Part shown: piece by piece, positions 12,269-25,900 of the stretch
Layout: every line of letters starts with the position of its first letter
Numbering within the stretch: position 1 is the stretch's first letter
Source of the DNA: Volvox africanus
Lineage: Eukaryota; Chlorophyta; Chlorophyceae; Chlamydomonadales; Volvocaceae
Direction of reading: 5' to 3'
NCBI GenBank assembly: GCA_030268105.1
Contig: BSDZ01000079.1
Span: 1,927,501-1,991,500, forward strand
DNA: 64,000 bases
The notes under the pieces: generated by a model
The model's database searches: none
Seen by the model: only the letters and a program-made list of their open reading frames with translations
What the model was told of the DNA's origin: nothing
Made by a program: the position numbers and the translations under genes

Positions 12269-13431
12269 CAGACAAATAGATAGATAGATAGATAGGCTAA
12301 GTGTTTGTGGCCTTTGGCCAGCAGTGCAGGGGTACTATTAGATAGATGTATGGATGACGAAAGCCTTTGCCGTATGCAGCAGCGAAAGCCTTTGCCGTAT
12401 GCAGCAGCAGCAGCCCGCCTGCGGTCGCAAATCTACCTACCAAATATCAGGGCGGGGTTGAAGACCTGGAAGGAGAGGGCGCCCAGGACACGGCGGCCCT
12501 CTGGTGTCAGCAAGCCCTGAGTCGGTCAGGCGGAATGATGCGGGGTGGCGGGGCGAGGGAAGGCGAGGGGATGGTAGCTTTAGCACTGAAGCATGTTGCA
12601 CGTCAAGGACATAAAAACCCTCTTTCCTTTCTTCCTTGGTTTTTGCACCGTGGAAATAGCGCGGGCGGCCATCCCCATAATGTTCCTTTTGCGCACTCGG
12701 CCGGAGGTTTGCACTTTGCGGCAAGTAAGGGAGCACAGTGCGCCCATTGTGGGGGTCGGTGTATGAAAATACTCTTCCCATAAGTCGTACGGCTTTCCTG
12801 GGCTCCTGGAAGCTACAAGAACTGGTGAAGTGGCCTTGGAAAAGGCCTTCCCCCCGTACCACTGCCAAGGTATGGGCATTAAGCAGTAACGCCGATGCGC
12901 AGGTAGCGCCATAGTATGGGTGCTCCCAAGCAACCCCAGATGCAGGATTTGCTGGGAACGTTTCACAGTTCGTACACCGCCGACGCCGATTCTGTGTCCC
13001 ATAAAGGCCACAAAGCACTAAATTTAGACGCGTCACCAGACCCAGGAACCGTACGAAAAATTCCCTCCACCGGACCGCTCTGCCCCGTGTCTGAGCAACC
13101 AAAGAGTGGGCGGCAAATAGATCACATGCGAGCGCTGGATCGACACAGTACATGTAGGGGTAGTTGCGACAGCCCTATGACATCTGAGACCCGACAGCCA
13201 TTTACAGGTTCATTGCGTCCATAAACCTTATAGAAGTGCTAACGGCTGTGCATGGCATGATTCCGCCGCATATGTTAAAACGCCACACACTTCCAGTTGC
13301 AGTCCGTCCTCGCATGCGTCACCAGTAAATACCTTGCGAGCGCAAAATGCACCTATTGTGCATATCAGCAGGATTTTCACCACGGGTATGCTGGAGGCCA
13401 CAAAGAGCTGCAAAAGTAATGGCTCCCCCAT
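8167..13431 (-). CDS. Auxin efflux carrier family protein (PIN/PILS-like membrane transporter)
   Basis: Exons in transcript order: 13431-13333, 12516-12441, 12057-11985, 11601-11507, 11330-11175, 10886-10232, 9761-9418, 9074-8932, 8376-8167; about 616 residues, phases consistent. The family transports auxin-type substrates across membranes; PILS proteins sit in the ER. N-terminal helices include VASSIPVVKILLICTIGAFC and VFNPALIFG. These are followed by WWPLVLNTAI, then GLGLGYLGVRLVRPP and GNLGNLPLVIVSTL, the typical PIN/PILS core. Exon 6 encodes a hydrophilic central loop of about 215 residues with Ala-rich and HQQHHQQQQ-like segments. C-terminal helices contain REVISPPLLAILLSVPVG, LGDCTIPSILLILGATLANG and a final membrane helix before the stop. 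The acceptor of exon 6 (10886) is chosen by phase and is the least certain junction. Substrate specificity cannot be read from the sequence. Confidence 0.88.
8393..8492. repeat. G-rich degenerate repeat (GGGTTGAGGG-like) in transporter intron
   Basis: Runs of GGGTGA, GGGTTGA and GGGTTAGGGG follow each other directly upstream, in transcript sense, of the last transporter exon. On the transcribed strand this is a C/A-rich pyrimidine tract close to the acceptor at 8377. Confidence 0.7.
10101..10134. repeat. Perfect 13-bp inverted repeat (hairpin), 8-nt loop
   Basis: CCAGGCTGTTGTA at 10101-10113 is the exact reverse complement of TACAACAGCCTGG at 10122-10134. The hairpin lies in the transporter intron between exons 10886-10232 and 9761-9418. 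No flanking T-run or target duplication was identified. Confidence 0.9.
11718..11817. repeat. 25-bp minisatellite, four copies, in transporter intron
   Basis: Units begin at 11718, 11743, 11768 and 11793, each GATCCTACACAGCAC followed by GGCACAACCC or AGCACAACCC. There are no spacers, so it is a tandem repeat and not a CRISPR array. Confidence 0.92.
12218..12296. repeat. (GATA)n/(GACA)n microsatellite in transporter intron
   Basis: Tandem ATAG units are interrupted by ACAG/ACAA between transporter exons 12516-12441 and 12057-11985. In reverse frame they give an artificial Leu-Ser-Ile-Tyr repeat. Confidence 0.92.
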
Positions 13432-13920
13432 TTCGGATAGTTACCGTACTACTACCGTAGTAATCCTTAATGTCACTTCGCTTAGGTATGACTAACTAGC
13501 CATCACCGGAATTCTGATAGGCAGGACTTTGACAATCCACCCACGAAAGTAAATAAGCTAGAACGTTATGCAGGCTACACGATTAAAAACCATACACATA
13601 GAGAACGCAAGGAAGATTTCTACTGTTGCGAGAGGGCTAGACAGTTGGCTGCAAACATTTGGACGACAATCGTACCTCCGTCAACGCCCTGAATCTATGT
13701 TATTGTCCTCCTCGCCATCTACTTCCAGACTTTTACCACGAATACAAGTGTACTTGTGTACCTGGCATTGACATTTTATTGGGGGTGCAGTTATAGGCAA
13801 TTTGCCTGTTAAAGGTACCCGTTTTGACAGGTTTACATTTTTATAACGACTATCGGAGTCTCTCTTACGCTGAGTGATTATCTTTGGTAGGATGAGTTGG
13901 AAATAAGCACAAGGAGAAAA
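13432..13920. promoter_or_regulatory. Shared 5' region between transporter (-) and 3,780-residue protein gene (+)
   Basis: The two start codons (13431 on -, 13921 on +) point away from each other with 489 bp between them. Both 5' UTRs and promoters must lie here unless an upstream non-coding exon exists. The stretch is AT-richer than the flanking exons. I cannot point to a definite TATA box or operator. Confidence 0.55.
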
Positions 13921-16900
13921 ATGCAGGGACAGCCAGCGCAAGAAGCCCCTGCGTCAGAGCTGCATGAGCTCCTGAAGGAGATCAAGGAACTGAAGGCAGG
14001 GTTACTTGTAAGTTTTAAAGACTCTTTCGGCTGGTCCGGAAGTTGTCGGGGATTCAACTTCAGGTCGTTGTTCGGTTTCCCCACCAGGTGGACAGCGTAA
14101 CACATGACAACCCTACCTTTGAGGGACCTCCATGGGCAAATCAGCAGGTGAGATGGTCGAGACTTCTTTGGCTGCCTCCCTGCAAGCGCTCCTGTCCTAA
14201 ACATTATCAAAGCGCTGATTTGAAATTCCCTTCCTTTACATTTTTTGTTATTCTTCTTACCATGCTTGCACGGCTGTCTTGAGATGGGAAACGTTTGATT
14301 TTGGTTGCTGCACCCGATGCAGGCTGGTATGCGACTGGACATTCCTACCGACGATCTTGAGGATTCTCTTGAGGACCTTGTTGCTCGAGATACGGGCCTT
14401 CAATACATTTTGAGCCCGCAAGCGGAGGCCCAGGTGGCCCAATCTAGCCGGAATACTGAATCGGAAAGGTCTTCACCACGGCGCGCTGGCTCCGCTGCTC
14501 CTGGTATCGGCAGGGGTCGCAACCTGGGCCTCCAGACGACTGTCGCTGTCTCAGGCACTCCTGGCACGCCAGCTAGCTCATTACCGGGCCGGCATGGGGT
14601 CGCGCCGCCAGCGCCTGCTGCAGCTGGATCTGTCCATCGGACACCGCTCGCATCTCGTGGCGTCACCTCCGCCTTCCCATCGGGCTCCACATCTGCCGCC
14701 ACCCCGGTTGCATCGGCCGAATCTTCAGTTGTGGCGCTGACGCCAGCTGCTGCAGTTCCGAGCCTCACGACGCCAGTAACCACTACAATGCGCAGCAAAA
14801 TTGGAAGCCGCATTGCTCGTGCAGGAGCTGCAGTGGCTGCAGGCAATACAGCGGCCTCACGGACGCCGGTTGGGATCCAGAGTCCAGCATTGCGCAGCGG
14901 CTCTACCGTGCAGCTCAATGCACAGTCTCCCAGCCCTGCCGCCGGCGCCTTTACCCATTCCGCAGCCCCGACTGGCACCTTGCCCGTGCATGGCACCACT
15001 GCTGGGCCGGCAGCCTTCACCGCCTCGCCACGCGCGCAGCAAACAAGCACGCCGGCTCTGCCTCGAACGGCGCGCGAAAAGGTGGCGGCAGCGGTGGGCG
15101 CCCTCGGCACGATAGCGACAGGCGGTCGTTACAGTCCCCGCAGCATTGGGAAGACCGGGGCCCCAGCCGGGCCCAGTCCGGCCAGCAGTACCTTGGGCGC
15201 TAGGTCAAGCACCGGCAGTGGCGGCAGCAGCAGTACTGGCAGTGCAGCGCCAGCCACGACAACACAGACTCCAGGCCCATCCATTCGGAAGAGGCCGCCA
15301 CAGGGCGGGACAGCGGCGCCGTCTAGTACGCCGGCACGCAAAGTCCCTGGATCCGCAGGGCTCCCGGGGGGGACAGCAACGCGCTCCGTAACCACGGGGA
15401 CGCAGAGCCGTACAACGGCAACGCCATCCGCGTTGGGGGTTGCTGGCAAGATCCCTTCCCGATCTGTGAACTCCGCCACGGCTTCAGCGCATTCAGGGAG
15501 CGCCGCCTCGTCGCCGCCCCCATCCCCGCAACGGAAGCGCACAGCAGTGGCCGCTGCTGGTCCCTCGACTGGTGCGGCCGCCAAGCGCCCCCAACATGCA
15601 AACCTACGGCCACCGGCCGCGGCCGCGGCCGCGGGGGCAAGTGTATCAGGTGCAGTTATTTCAACGGACGAGCTCGAGTGTGAAACATCTCACCGATCGT
15701 TGACGCTTCCCACTGCGGCCATTGGACCGGACATGATGGCCGAGGAGTCTCTGGAGGATTTGCTCGCAGATGACCCTTGGTTGGCGGCCTCCACAAAAGC
15801 GGATGCCAGCTGCGGCACCGGCGTCTTTAACGCACCTGGGGATTCATCACCGCGGCTGCAACGGCGCACTTCTGACGAGCTGCTGCGCCCACTGGCAGAT
15901 GCCATGGCTGAGGGCACAGGCAATAGCGATTGGATGGACGAGGACACGGATGCGGCGATGAACTTACTGATGCTGGGAGGCACGGACGATGCGGAATTGG
16001 AGGCCGTGATGTCGCCAGTGGCAGTCGCAGCCGCTGTTGCGGCAGCGGTTACGCCTGGCGCAGCATCTTCGCCTTCCACTGGTTCGCGGCATGGAGCTGC
16101 TGCGTGGATTCCCAACACGACGCCGTCGCCCCGTGTTCTCGGTGGATTGCTTCCCGAGTCGTCGGCCACAGAGATTCTCGCGGCTGCGTCGCTGAGGGCC
16201 TCCCAAGAGCCCATCGGAAGTACAGTGTGCAAGGTACGGTGCGCCTGAGCTTACAGGTACTATGACCGGACCTTGCATTAAGTGAAAGCTAGGACCCAAC
16301 AATGGCTGGGAATGTGTTGAGGAGTGTGCTTCCTAACGACTGTCCCAGGGCTTCAGATGCCCCTTCGCGTACCGCATGGAACCCTAGATGCCGTTTGGAG
16401 GCGTGTTGATTCTGGAAGGTATTTTTCCTTACCACTACCTCAAACCCCAGAACCTGCTTCCTAGTCAATCGTATACCTATATGGCGCAAATTGGTTAGTT
16501 CTCAAACTCCCTGTGCCCATGGGAGAGCGCCATACCGCCATATATATTGCCGTCTCCCGTCCAGCCAAGCTTACGTATGCTTTGGGGTGGTTTTCTGCAG
16601 GTGCGGGAGCTGCTTGGCATGGACGGACCCTCGAGCCAGCAGGAAGGGATCCCCGAACTCGACAGCGAGGAGCTATGGCGGACCACCGCCGCCGATGCCG
16701 ATAAGCTTTTCTTGCAGTATGGGACAAATAATCTTCACAACGATACTGACGAGGTTTTCCCGGCTACCTCCACGGCCGCTGCCGTTGCTGCAGCAGTGGC
16801 AGTGCCTAGGGAACCTTCAGTGCCTTCCTCCCCCGCTGAGACACCAGAGGAGACGCAAGCCGCAGAAAGGCGGGCGGTGTTGGAAACGGCCACCCCGAAC

Positions 16901-19900
16901 CCCTTGCCGCTGTCTCACCAAGGGGTGCCTACGGCGCGCTCGCCCGTGCCGGATGCTACAGCGACCCTGGACGGCCGAGACTCATGGACGGCGTCAGAGC
17001 TCGCCGCCGCCGTCGGGGCCTCGCATTACGACATTCTGGAGACGGACGATGGCTTCCTTAGCGACGTGCTGGCAGCTGAGGCGGCGGCGGCTGCGGCCGC
17101 TGTCGTTTGCGGCCCTGGGTCGTCATTGGCAGCAGGGGCGATCGTGACTGGGAACGTTCATCCATTGGACGCAGCTGGAAACGTGTCAACATCTTCGGCC
17201 CGGCGCATGTTGCTTCCAAGCAGCAGCTCTTCGTCATTCGTACTTGATGCAACATTGGCCATGGAGGCGAATATGATTAGTCGGCAGTTGGCTGGAGGGC
17301 CACCGTCGCTGCGAGTGCACGGTGGTAGTGAGGACGCCATTTTGGAATGTGATGAGCTGAGCAGCACGACGGTGACACCACAATCCGTCGCGCCAGCGGC
17401 GACAATGACCGCGATGCCGTCACCGGAGTGTGGTGTTGCGGAGAACCTATACGCGGCAATGGATGACGCCATGGAGGCCGTCTACCAAGACGAGATCGCC
17501 TCCCCAGCGCCTTTGCTGGCGACCAGCGATTCGGACAGGGAAGATGAGGGCACGGCGGCTGAGGGCTATCGAACGGATGCCCCGATGGAGGGGTCGAAAG
17601 AGTCCGGGCCAGCTCATGTGCCGCCGTCGGCAGCGGCGAGCTTGAACGCGGCTGCTCCACGTACTGCGGCGGTCGTGGACATGGACTTAGCGTTCGAGGG
17701 CACCAGCCAGGATGAGGCGGACCTGGGGTCTGTCATGGCGGCTGCTGATGCACTGCAGGATGCGGATGAGGCGTTAACTGCAGCGACTGCTACGGAGGTC
17801 GCGGATGCAGTTATGGATATGGACCAAAAGCAGAGCGCAGTTATGGCTGAAAACGAAGCAGCAGCTGCAGCAGCGCTGGAGTCGACCTTCACGGTGTCTC
17901 CGTTCGCCGTGGCGATGCCTGAAGCTGCGGCTGCGATTGTCGGAACGCCAGGAAAGGCTGTGGGGATGGTAGGGAACGCAGCGGAAGCGTGGACGGAGTT
18001 GCAGGAAACGGCAGCGGTGGCAGCACCTAGGACGGCAGAGGACGTGGACATGGCGGCTATCGATAACGATGCTCCACTGGACCCAGAGGATGTGCAGCTG
18101 CTTGATGATGATGAGTCGAAGGTGGCCGCATGCGGAGCCACGACTGAAGACAAGCCGGTGTTCCTCGGAACGGGGCCGGCACCAGATGCCAACGAGGTCA
18201 TGCAGCATGCAGCAGCAGCTGCCGTGGCGGCAGCTGCCATTACTGCTGCAGAAACCGTAACGGTGCCGGTGGCTCAGACGGCTGCGGTTAGTGCGCACTC
18301 ATGCGCTGCTGCCACCACAGCGGCTGTTAAAGTTGGCTGCGATGAGCAGCAAGAGGAGGTTGAATCTGAGATGCAAACGCCGGCTGTGGCGGTGGATGAT
18401 GCTGCAGCAACTGCTGCGGGGGCGACAGACACCTTGAGAGACACGCAGCTATCGTCGCTGCCAGGATTGCCGGTGGTTGCGGCAGCTGCCACAGCGGCAG
18501 AGGGGCCTCAGGAACGCACAGCGAACGTGCTGGAACCGGTTGAGGACTCTCGGTATGCCCAGCCGCTGCTAGGTGGAGCGGTGGCTTCTGAAACGACAGC
18601 ATTGGCCAAAGCAGCTCAAGGACGGAAGCTGCAACAGGTGGAGGGAACCCCGGCCTTGATGTCAGGTCATTCGAGTGCTGAAATGACAACAGATCTCCGG
18701 GGGGGGGCTCAGTCACTGCTGGCTGCGACGGCAACACGCGCCTTACCGCTGGTATCTACTACTTCCGCTGCTACTGCTGCAGCAAGAGGAGAAGTGGAGA
18801 CCGAAGCGCTTCAGGTTGGTCTGGACACGCCCATGGATAACGCCAATGAGGCGGAGGAGGTTGCGATTCCCGCGGATGCCGCGCAGCCAACAACAGCAGT
18901 GACTGTTTTGGAGGCCGGGCCTGTGGAGGAACCTCAGCTTGATGGTGCAGGAGCGCCTATGGATGAGGTTGCCGCAGCTGTTGCTGCAATCCAGGCGGCG
19001 GTCCCCGTCGATGCGCAGCTGCTAATGGCGGCTGCGGGCGCTGAGCTAAGTGTTGAGGAGGAGATGGTCGTGGATGGCTGCTATGGTGGGGTGGAGGAAC
19101 CGGTAACAGCGGTCGCTGAGGGTGGTGTGCGGCCACTGCTGGAAGCGGTAATGGAAGGGGCAACAGGTCCTGCAGGGGAGCTGCATGAGAGCCAAGGCGT
19201 GTCCATGGACATTGCCGAAGAGCCAGAGCCCGCCACCATCGAACCACGAGCAACACAGGCGGTGGCGGACTCCGTTGAGATGGCCTGGGAAGAGATTCGT
19301 GCAAGAGACCTTGCCCAGGCGGGGGTTGTTGATGCATTGGCTCGAGCATTCCCGGCTGACGTATCGGGCGCGGCCCCTGACTCACATGGCATGGCGGCCG
19401 CCACGACCGCGGCTGCGGCGCCGTCTGATTGCCCCCTGGATGTGCACGGTGGCGACGCGGTGGCCGAGGATGAGCAACCAAACGACACAGCGGCAGATGT
19501 AGCGCGATCTATGCCTAGTCCAATTGTGGGTAGCGCTAAGGTTTCCAGCCATGGCTTCTCTCAGTCCGCCGAGACGGAGGCGGTATCGGCAATTGCAGAC
19601 AGTGAAGGTGAGGGCGCGCGAGCAGACAGTGATCGAAGATTTACCGATGCTGAATTGCACACTGGCAGCGGGGGTGAGCTAGACGACCAGATGTACGATG
19701 CCGAGGAGGACGGCTTTGAGGTTGGACAGACGCAGACTGCGTTCCAAGAGCAGCTGCCGCCATACCCCGAGTTTTTGACGGTGCCTGAACATCTGATCCC
19801 GAATGGCATAGCTGCGGCGACCACACTCGGGACAGAGGCAGTGCCGATGGCGACTGTCGGGCCCGAGACGGATCCATCGGCCAGTGCAGGGATGGACCAT

Positions 19901-22900
19901 CACGTAGAAGGTCGTTCTCTCATGCGCGTGGCTACGGAGACCGAGGCAGAGACCCCCGATCTTGGGACGTCGACAGGCGGGATGATTGACATTCCTTTCG
20001 ACCGATCGGCCCGCATTACCTTGTCCACGGTTAATTCGCACCAGTTGGATGATGTGGATTATGGCATTGATGAGGATGCGGAACTAGACACGTCTGCCAA
20101 ACGCTCTGGCGGCCCTGATGACGATGAAGATGGTGTCTCATCGGATCTGCGCCACAAGGCCCCAGCTGGCGCCGGGGCCTCCCTCCTTGCCGCCGCCGCG
20201 GCTTCAGGTGCGGGGACTGGGAGTTCCGCAGTACAGCATACCACTGGCGACGGCGGCGTGGCGGATGCAAATGCTGACGATGGCTCTACAACGGCCACAG
20301 CCCGCAAGCGTGCACGGCTCGCTCCTGTGGGCCCTGCGACCGAGGAAGAAATTGCGCGCAGCGTTAGTGGGTCCGGATTGGGCCTGGCAGAATTTTATGG
20401 CTCGGTCGCGCTGGCCGACGTGGCAAGGGAGGCCGCTTCCGGGGCTGCTACATCCGGTTCTGTTGCTGGCAAGACGAGCGCTTACATGCAGCTGGACGTG
20501 GCGAACCTCATCGGAGCGCAGGCGGCCTCGGTCCCCATGGCCGGTGCTGAAACGGACTCCGTGGAGAGGTCCGATAGGGGTGAGCAGTCTGATGGTATCA
20601 TATCACGGCCGCGCGTTTTTCAATCCGATCTCAGGCTTAAGCTTAAGATCTCATGGCTTTCGCAAAGTTTCTAATATTCATGTTGCTGGTTATGAACTTA
20701 TGGTGGCATCTTACGGCGGACGATTGCGCGACCTGACACTCGTTGCGTTTCCAGAATACCTTGAAAAGGGCCCGCCACTGCTCTATTTCTTGGGCGATTC
20801 ACGAGCTCAGGCGACGCAGAAAGCTTGGTGGCCTGCATGCCGGTTCCTAAAAGCTACAAGCAGAGACCTTTTTCAGAATTCTTGTTCAATGTTCCCGTTC
20901 TATGTGTATGTGTACGCCCAACGCAGGCGGCCCCCAGACAGAATCTAGCTTGGACAGGTCGCTGGAGCTGGTGAGCACGACACAGGGCACTTGTGCCATA
21001 CCTGAAAGTGACGCTGATGAAGTGTACAATGCCGCGAGCCCCACCTCAACCCTTTCCTCGGCCGAAGCCGCAACGATGACAGAGGTCTCCCCAACGAAAC
21101 AGGATGCCTGTGGTGAGACAGTACCAGGGGGGCCAATGCCCGCCACTAATGAAGCGGAGCTTAGAGGTGGTATGCATGAAGACGGTGGTTACGCTTCCAG
21201 GCCGGAACTGGTAACTGCAACCCCTGCGAGTACGTGGCTGGCGCCCCAGGGCGCCGCCATCGCCATGTCTCAGCCTTTTCCTGCTGGTACATCGAGGATA
21301 TCTATCGGGGTGACTGACGAGGCGGTCCTCCAGACGCCGGCAGTCATATCATCTCGCACCGCCGCGCTTCCAATAAGCCCGCGGAATGCTGGCTGGAGGT
21401 CCGCAGGGCCTGCGGTTTCAACGGTGCCTGAGGCACCCTCCTCGAGCGAGCAGCAACCGTTGATGCATGCCTGGCAGGTGAGGTGGTCAGGGGAATAAGG
21501 GTAGTGCGAATGCTGAATACAAACAATCGAATGACCAGAAGACCAGTGGTTGATGTGTGCTGTCCCCGGAGAGGGCCATGTTGAGGTCACATTCCATGTC
21601 TACCTGCCCGGCTTGGGCTGATGTGTGCTGCATGGTGCGCGTCGGCGGTCAGTTCGTTTCGGCCCTCCAGCTTACGTAGCTGATATTACACGTTTCTGCG
21701 TTGCCGTTCTGGACAATTCCTGCAACTTGACAGTTGCTGGTGCCCACGAGTCCCGGCAGCGGCCATGAAGGTGAAGGTGAAGGCGGCCCCAACTCCAAAG
21801 GTTCCCTGTCTGTCCGGAGATCCTTACGCTCAATGCTCAGCGGCAGCAGCCGCCTCAGCCGCGTCAGCAGCCATCGAGACGAGGAACCGGCTACCGAAAG
21901 AAGCAAAGAGACAGACGCTGGGGACGACGGTGCCTCCACACCGGGGATGGTGTCGCCAGCCGCATGCATAGCCGCCATTGATGATGCCCTAGATGCACCT
22001 GGGCACGCCGCGAATGGCGCTGCAACCGTGCATGGCGGTGATATAGGTCAACAGCCCTTGGGCACAGGGCCGAGTCAAGTTGCTTACTGCGATGTCAAAG
22101 CGCCACACACTGGTGTAGATGGACCGATAGACGCAAACGTTGATGCGGTCGTGCCGGCGCAGCATGACGCAGTCGGTGTAGATATTTCGCAAGGCGCCTC
22201 TGCCTCGCCATTCAAATCCATTGACGGCGAGCCGGTGCGTCATGTAGAGGAAGTGGAGGATGAGGAGCTGACCCCGGCATGGAAGGTTGCAGCGGCGGCA
22301 GCGGTGGCGGAAGCTGGCGCCGATACTAACAGCTTCGCTGCTGCTGAACGCTCATCCCTTGGCGTCAGACGCTCGCTCCGAAGCATGCAGGTGGCTTCGA
22401 CCGGCAGTCGCCTAAAGCGCAGCTCGTCGCATTCCACACTCTCCCAATCCGCGGCGGCATTACCGGATGCACCATTCTACGGAGACCTTGCTGCGACTCC
22501 GTCATGTGTGGGGGAGCCTCTGCCTGGTGCCGCACCGTCGGCTGCAATTCAAACAAGCGGCAGCTGCACGTCTCCCGCTAGTGGCGTTGTACTGCCCGCA
22601 GAGGGGTATGGCAGCGGTGATGAACAGCAGGTGTCACCAGCATGGAAAGTTAAAGCCATGCCAGCGTCGGCTGGGGACTCCCCCGATGTTGCGACAGCAA
22701 CATCTAGCGTCCCGTTAGGCTCCCAGCCGAGCTTCCGCTCATCCCGCGCTGGCAGCAGCCGTCTTCGTCGTGCCAGCGCACCAGACTGCGATGATTTGCA
22801 TTCTGCAGATATGGCTGGCGACAAGGGCGCCGTAGGGGATGACGCTGAGGTCGCTGCTTTTGAGCAGGAGGACCCGAGGGACTCAGCCGCTGCAGAGACG

Positions 22901-25900
22901 GTGCTAACGGCGGCAATATCGGGAGGGCCTACCCTAACTGGAGACGTGATTGAGACGGGTGCCATCTTATCCCTGGGGAGGGCACGATTCCCAACTTGCC
23001 AAGGCGATAACGCTAGCGACGGGGCCGTTGGAAGCCGTGTCCGGCAGGCCGCCGGCAGCAGCCATAGTGCTGACGGCTGGACGCAACCGCCGCTGCTGCG
23101 GGGCGGCAGCGTCGGCCGTGTAGGCAGTCTTACCAACGGCCACAGCTTCCGCCACGCTGACGTTGGCGGTGGTGGCGCCGGCAGCCCGACGCGTGCGGGC
23201 ACGTCTGAGAACGGCAGCATGGCGGGGGCCTGGGTGGCTCGGTTATCCAGCCGCCGTCTCAATCCAGATGCAGTGGGCTCTGTACCGCTGCCGCGCCGCT
23301 CCAATAGTGGGGGCGACCCCAATGTCGACGCAATGCGGCCGGCCTGGCAGATACTGCCGTTGCCGATGTCACCGGGAAGTCCTAGCGGGAGCATCGACGG
23401 CACCGGTACCGGCTACTTTAGCGCCAGTGGCGGGGCCGGGATCACGAGCCCTGGCACGACACCGTCGGCAGCCAACATACTTGCCAGCATGCGCAGCAAC
23501 AGCCGCCTAAGCCGCATGAGCAGCGGCATCCCCGAGGATTTGCTAGCTGAGCTACGGCTGCAGGCGCATGCAGCTGTGGGCCACCTACAGGGCTCCGCAC
23601 ACGATGAGGACTCCGGCGGTGGTTGGGCTGACATGAACTCCTCCATGGAGCAAAGCGCAACACACGAGCGCCTGCCGCTGGACACTGCGGTCCCTACCGC
23701 GGACGGCCAGGTCGCAGCTACCACCGCCGCCGGCGACGGTGCTGGTGGCACGTTGCACGCTTGGAAGGTACTGCCGCTGCGAGCAACTGCGCCGACGTCG
23801 TCTGGTCTGGCGCTGGGGGACGGACATCGCGCCCAAGCCGCCGGGGCTGTGCCGATGACGGTGCCTCGTGTGCTCAGTGGCGGCCGGGCAATCATACCCA
23901 CTTCGCGCACCGGTAGCCATTCGAGCCGGCTGGCGGTGGCATCCACCAAGCCGACGATTCTGCAGGTAAGCTTCGGGCCCACATCGCCCAGCGCCAGTTC
24001 GCCTAAGGCCGAGGCGCTGCCTGAAGTGAGCGAGGAGGAGGAAGAGGTTGAGGATGAGCCTTCCTCCGCGGTATCAACACCGTCGGGGGTATCAACTCCT
24101 TCGGCTAAGGCCAAAGCGACACCTGCTGCCGGGGACGGTGAGGACAGCAGTGCAGTGTTGCACGCTTGGAAGCTCGTTCCGCCCTCCCCTGGCGTGTCGG
24201 CCTCAGCGTCGGCGTCAACGACATCACCCGGGGGTGGGATGGCTGCGGCCACAACCGGACTCGCCACAGTACACGAAGGCAATAATTGCGTGGCTGCGTT
24301 TACGATTGTCACGCCGCAGCGGTCACATCCCACGCTCGGCTCACGTCCGTCGCTTAAGTCCTTGGGCAGCGTGCGCGGCAGCCGTCTGAGCCGCACCAGC
24401 CTGGGTGTTGAGGACTACGTGGATGAGTCTTATACGGACACGCCTGCTGCTGCTGGCCCGGGTGACAGTGATGATGTGGAGAGCGGTGACAGTGCTATCG
24501 AGTCCACTGGCATCACGGAGCCGCGACAGCACTCTGCCGACCGCATTGCCCCAGCCAACGAGGCGAACCAGAACGCAGTCGCAGCGGCAGCGGCGGCCGC
24601 GGCCGCTGCCGTCGCCGTTGCGGATAACGCAGGGGATTCAGTATTGTTGCACGGCACGGTGGCAGCAGAGGCGGAGCCGCCGCAGCTGTCGCTGCGTTCA
24701 GCATCGGAGCGCAGCTCCGCGCCTGCTGCCATTGGCGGCATGCCGCAGGGAGTTTTGTATGCCGTGGACGCGCTTGATTCCCGACCCGGCAGCGGCGCGC
24801 TGAAGTTCGTTGCCAGCCGTTCGACTCCCAATCATCGCATGGGCGACTTCCCGCATGATGATGACATGGCATTTGAGGAAGGGGTGCCTGTTACGGAAAG
24901 CCCCATCGTCCGCGCTCTGAACAGCCGTCCGTCGATGCGGTCCAGTCGAAGCTCTAATAGCAGCCGCCTGAGTCGTGTTAGCAGCGCGCGTGATGGCGGC
25001 GCCGCGCTGTTGGCTGACATTCGGGAGGAAGACGGTGAGGGATACACGCGGTCTGTGGGTGGTGCGTCGGACGTTGCCGGCGCTAGCGCCGGCGTCCACC
25101 CCGAGACATTGGCGCGGGAAGAGAGATTGCCTACGACCGAGCCTTTCATAGGTTCACAGGGTGTGCTGTCAGCTGCTGAATACGATGCTGATGATATCGG
25201 CGGCGCCGGTGCCGATTCTCCTTCAGGTTTAGAGCTTCTGGGCTCCAGACTGTCACCTACTGGGGGCGCTGGAATGCGATCGGGGCGAAGCGGCAGTAGC
25301 CGCCTCAGTCGCATGACCTCACAGATGTCGGAGGCAGGACTGGAGGATATTAAGGAGGAGGGGGTTGATGCTGCGGCCGGTGGCCAGGAAGCAGTCGGCA
25401 GCGTTTGGGCGTCGCCGGTCGTTGCAGACGAAGGCTGCGATAGCAGCGCGGTGGTGATGGAACGCGGCTCATCCATGCGAGCACCGCCACCGGCACCAAG
25501 TGCCGGTGCGGCACGCATTGGGTCTCCCGTTTCTTCAGGGGTCCCAGGTCCGCTTGTCGGGCTACGCAGTGCCCAGCTAGGACCAGCTACGGCGCCATGG
25601 ACGAGTGCACCTGAAGAGGGCGCTGAGGCTTGCCCGCTGCTTCCCGCGTGGAAGGTGCTACTGCCAGCGGGCATCGGGAATGCTTCCCCCAACGCGCGTG
25701 AGGCAGACTTCCCTGAGCGCACCTCTCCATCGGCGTCACCTGGTGCGAGTCGGCAACCAGTGCTGCGGTCCCAGCGGTCCAGTAGCCTGGGTAACAGCAG
25801 GTTACGCCGCGTGACGAGTGGCGTAGATGAAGAACCAGAGGACGTGGTGGAGGATGGCAGTGATCCAGCAGCAGCGGCAGTGGCAGCCATACCGGGACGC

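Noticed and set aside
14400..20270. Long minus-strand and alternate-frame open frames opposite the giant gene
   Set aside because: GC-rich third positions keep shadow frames open; only the + frame has consistent splice phases and repeated motifs.
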